From: an uncultured Clostridia bacterium
Lineage (GTDB): Bacteria; Bacillota; Clostridia; TANB77; UBA1234
DNA length: 6,276 nt
Direction of reading: 5' to 3'
Assembly: GCA_947624765.1 (NCBI GenBank)
Contig: CANQLS010000093.1
Location: 1 to 6,276 of the forward strand
Part shown: positions 5,414 to 6,276 of the stretch, one piece after another
How positions within the stretch are numbered: the first letter of the stretch is position 1
Layout: every line of letters starts with the position of its first letter
Made by a program: the position numbers and the translations under genes
The notes under the pieces: model-generated
Database searches by the model: none
Told to the model about the DNA's origin: nothing
What the model saw: only the letters and a program-made list of their open reading frames with translations

Positions 5414-6073
5414 TTATAAATTTTCTAAAACACCTTTAACAAGTGCAATTGTATCCTCCAATAATTCTTGACCAACTACAGTAGAAACTTTTCCAGTCTT
5501 TGAATAATATTCAATGAGTGGCTCAGTTTGTTTATGATATACATTCAAACGATTAGTAACTGTTTCTTCATTATCATCAGGTCTTTGGAATAGTTTACTT
5601 CCGCATTTATCGCAAATTCCTTCAACTCTTGGTGGATTATCTCTTAAATTATAAATTTCTTTACAATTTGGATTTTCGCAAGTTCTTCTATTAATAGCTC
5701 TGCTCATAATTTCTTCATCAGGAACATCAAGATTAATAACCTTGTCAATTTCCATATCGCGTTCTTGCAAATAACTATCTAATGCTTCAGCTTGTGCAAC
5801 TGTTCTAGGAAAACCATCTAATAAAAATCCTTTTTCCTGACAATCTTCTTCATCTAATCTAGCTTTTAAAATATCTATAACTAATTCATCAGGAACTAAT
5901 TCACCTTTATCCATATATTCTTTAGCTTTCATACCTAATTCTGTGCCATCAGCAATATTTTTTCTTAAAATATCACCTGTTGAAATATGTGGAACATCAT
6001 AGTCTTTTGTAATCCATTTGCATTGTGAACCTTTACCGCTTCCTGGTGCACCTAAAATAATAAGTCTCATCAT
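5414..6073 (-). CDS. adk: Adenylate kinase
   Basis: A 219-residue long-form (LID-bearing) adenylate kinase, which interconverts ATP + AMP and 2 ADP in the cytosol. It shows the P-loop GAPGSGKG (8-15), the AMP-site segment PHISTGDILR (28-37), LLDGFPRTVAQAEALD (84-99), and the LID RAINRR(125-130) through QRPDDNEETV (163-172). The LID carries four cysteines for structural zinc at 132, 137, 154 and 157, typical of Gram-positive enzymes. The first pair is spaced C-x4-C rather than the common C-x2-C. Two ATG codons are adjacent (6073 and 6070); I take the first, as AGGAGGAG ends 8 bases before it, but the second is equally usable. In most Firmicutes secY lies immediately upstream; here at least 200 non-coding bases intervene. 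Confidence 0.97.
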   Translation of the reverse strand: MMRLIILGAPGSGKGSQCKWITKDYDVPHISTGDILRKNIADGTELGMKAKEYMDKGELVPDELVIDILKARLDEEDCQEKGFLLDGFPRTVAQAEALDSYLQERDMEIDKVINLDVPDEEIMSRAINRRTCENPNCKEIYNLRDNPPRVEGICDKCGSKLFQRPDDNEETVTNRLNVYHKQTEPLIEYYSKTGKVSTVVGQELLEDTIALVKGVLENL

Positions 6074-6107
6074 ATTATTTACTCCTCCTTTTTCTTTTAA
6101 TAATGTT

Positions 6108-6136
6108 ATTGTATCAATACTTTGCTAAAAATACAA
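6108..6136 (-). promoter_or_regulatory. Probable extended -10 promoter of adk-map
   Basis: TACAAT (6113-6108) preceded by TGA forms an extended -10 (TGNTACAAT), with a weak TTGTAT -35 (6136-6131) at exactly 17 bases. Transcription would start near 6101, giving a leader of about 28 bases that holds the adk ribosome binding site. The rest of the upstream region to the window edge has no gene. Confidence 0.6.
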
Positions 6137-6235
6137 GGGGATTTTGGAAAGTTAATGAAATGCCGGTTACTAGATAACGTTTTTTGATTTAAATAATTTC
6201 GGAACTTAAACACTTTTGAATAATTAAAATTAAGC

Positions 6236-6262
6236 TAACCATTGTAAATGGTTAATTTTTTT
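6236..6262 (+). terminator. Hairpin with T-run at the window edge
   Basis: TAACCATT (6236-6243) and AATGGTTA (6247-6254) form a perfect 8-bp stem with a 3-base loop, followed on the plus strand by ATTTTTTT. The form is that of a weak intrinsic terminator, but no plus-strand gene precedes it here. On the minus strand the hairpin is followed only by a mixed A/T tract and could instead end a gene beyond the window edge or serve as an operator. Confidence 0.4.
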
Positions 6263-6276
6263 GTCAAATTTTTTAA

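Noticed and set aside
6165..6187. Second plus-strand hairpin with T-run upstream of adk
   Set aside because: The stem is only 4 bp (GTTA/TAAC) and there is no plus-strand gene for it to end.

Overview
The window reads as low-GC Firmicutes DNA, most likely from a Clostridia-type gut lineage; this rests on AT-richness, strong AGGAGG-type ribosome binding sites, and the gene order adk-map-KOW protein-infA-rpmJ-rpsM. Every protein gene I can support is on the minus strand, so transcription runs from high to low coordinates.

Layout in the direction of transcription. A roughly 200-base non-coding stretch (6074-6276) holds a probable extended -10 promoter for adk, which is followed by map. These two would normally lead straight into infA, rpmJ and rpsM. 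Here that junction of the spc and alpha ribosomal operons is interrupted by about 3.7 kb. The interruption carries a small lipoprotein (3716-4339), an MBOAT membrane acyltransferase (2167-3570) and a membrane-anchored DHHW/AlgJ-like SGNH acyltransferase (1036-2151). MBOAT plus an SGNH partner is the standard machinery for O-acetylating extracytoplasmic polysaccharide, so the insert looks like a surface-polymer modification cassette. It ends in a strong intrinsic terminator. A perfect consensus promoter (TTGACA, 17 bases, TATAAT) is built into that same hairpin and restarts expression of the KOW protein, infA, rpmJ and rpsM. Between rpmJ and rpsM lies a 164-base leader with clear hairpins, a candidate ribosomal-protein autoregulatory RNA.

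The least explained part is a family of about 120-base repeats around the lipoprotein gene. One complete copy (3588-3708) lies on the minus strand between the lipoprotein and the MBOAT gene. A second complete copy (4497-4625) is inverted relative to it and overlaps the map stop codon. A third is only a 33-base right end (4421-4453). The two complete copies differ in about a quarter of their bases, yet several differences are compensatory and keep the same nested stems. Their G-U pairs agree on one RNA strand. This points to a mobile or dispersed structured RNA element rather than a random inverted repeat. I cannot name its family from memory.

How it may work together: adk and map supply nucleotide and protein-maturation housekeeping. 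The lipoprotein, MBOAT and DHHW genes form a cell-surface acylation unit, with a repeat RNA between its first and second genes that may set their ratio. The embedded promoter and leader let the translation genes downstream be expressed independently of the insert.
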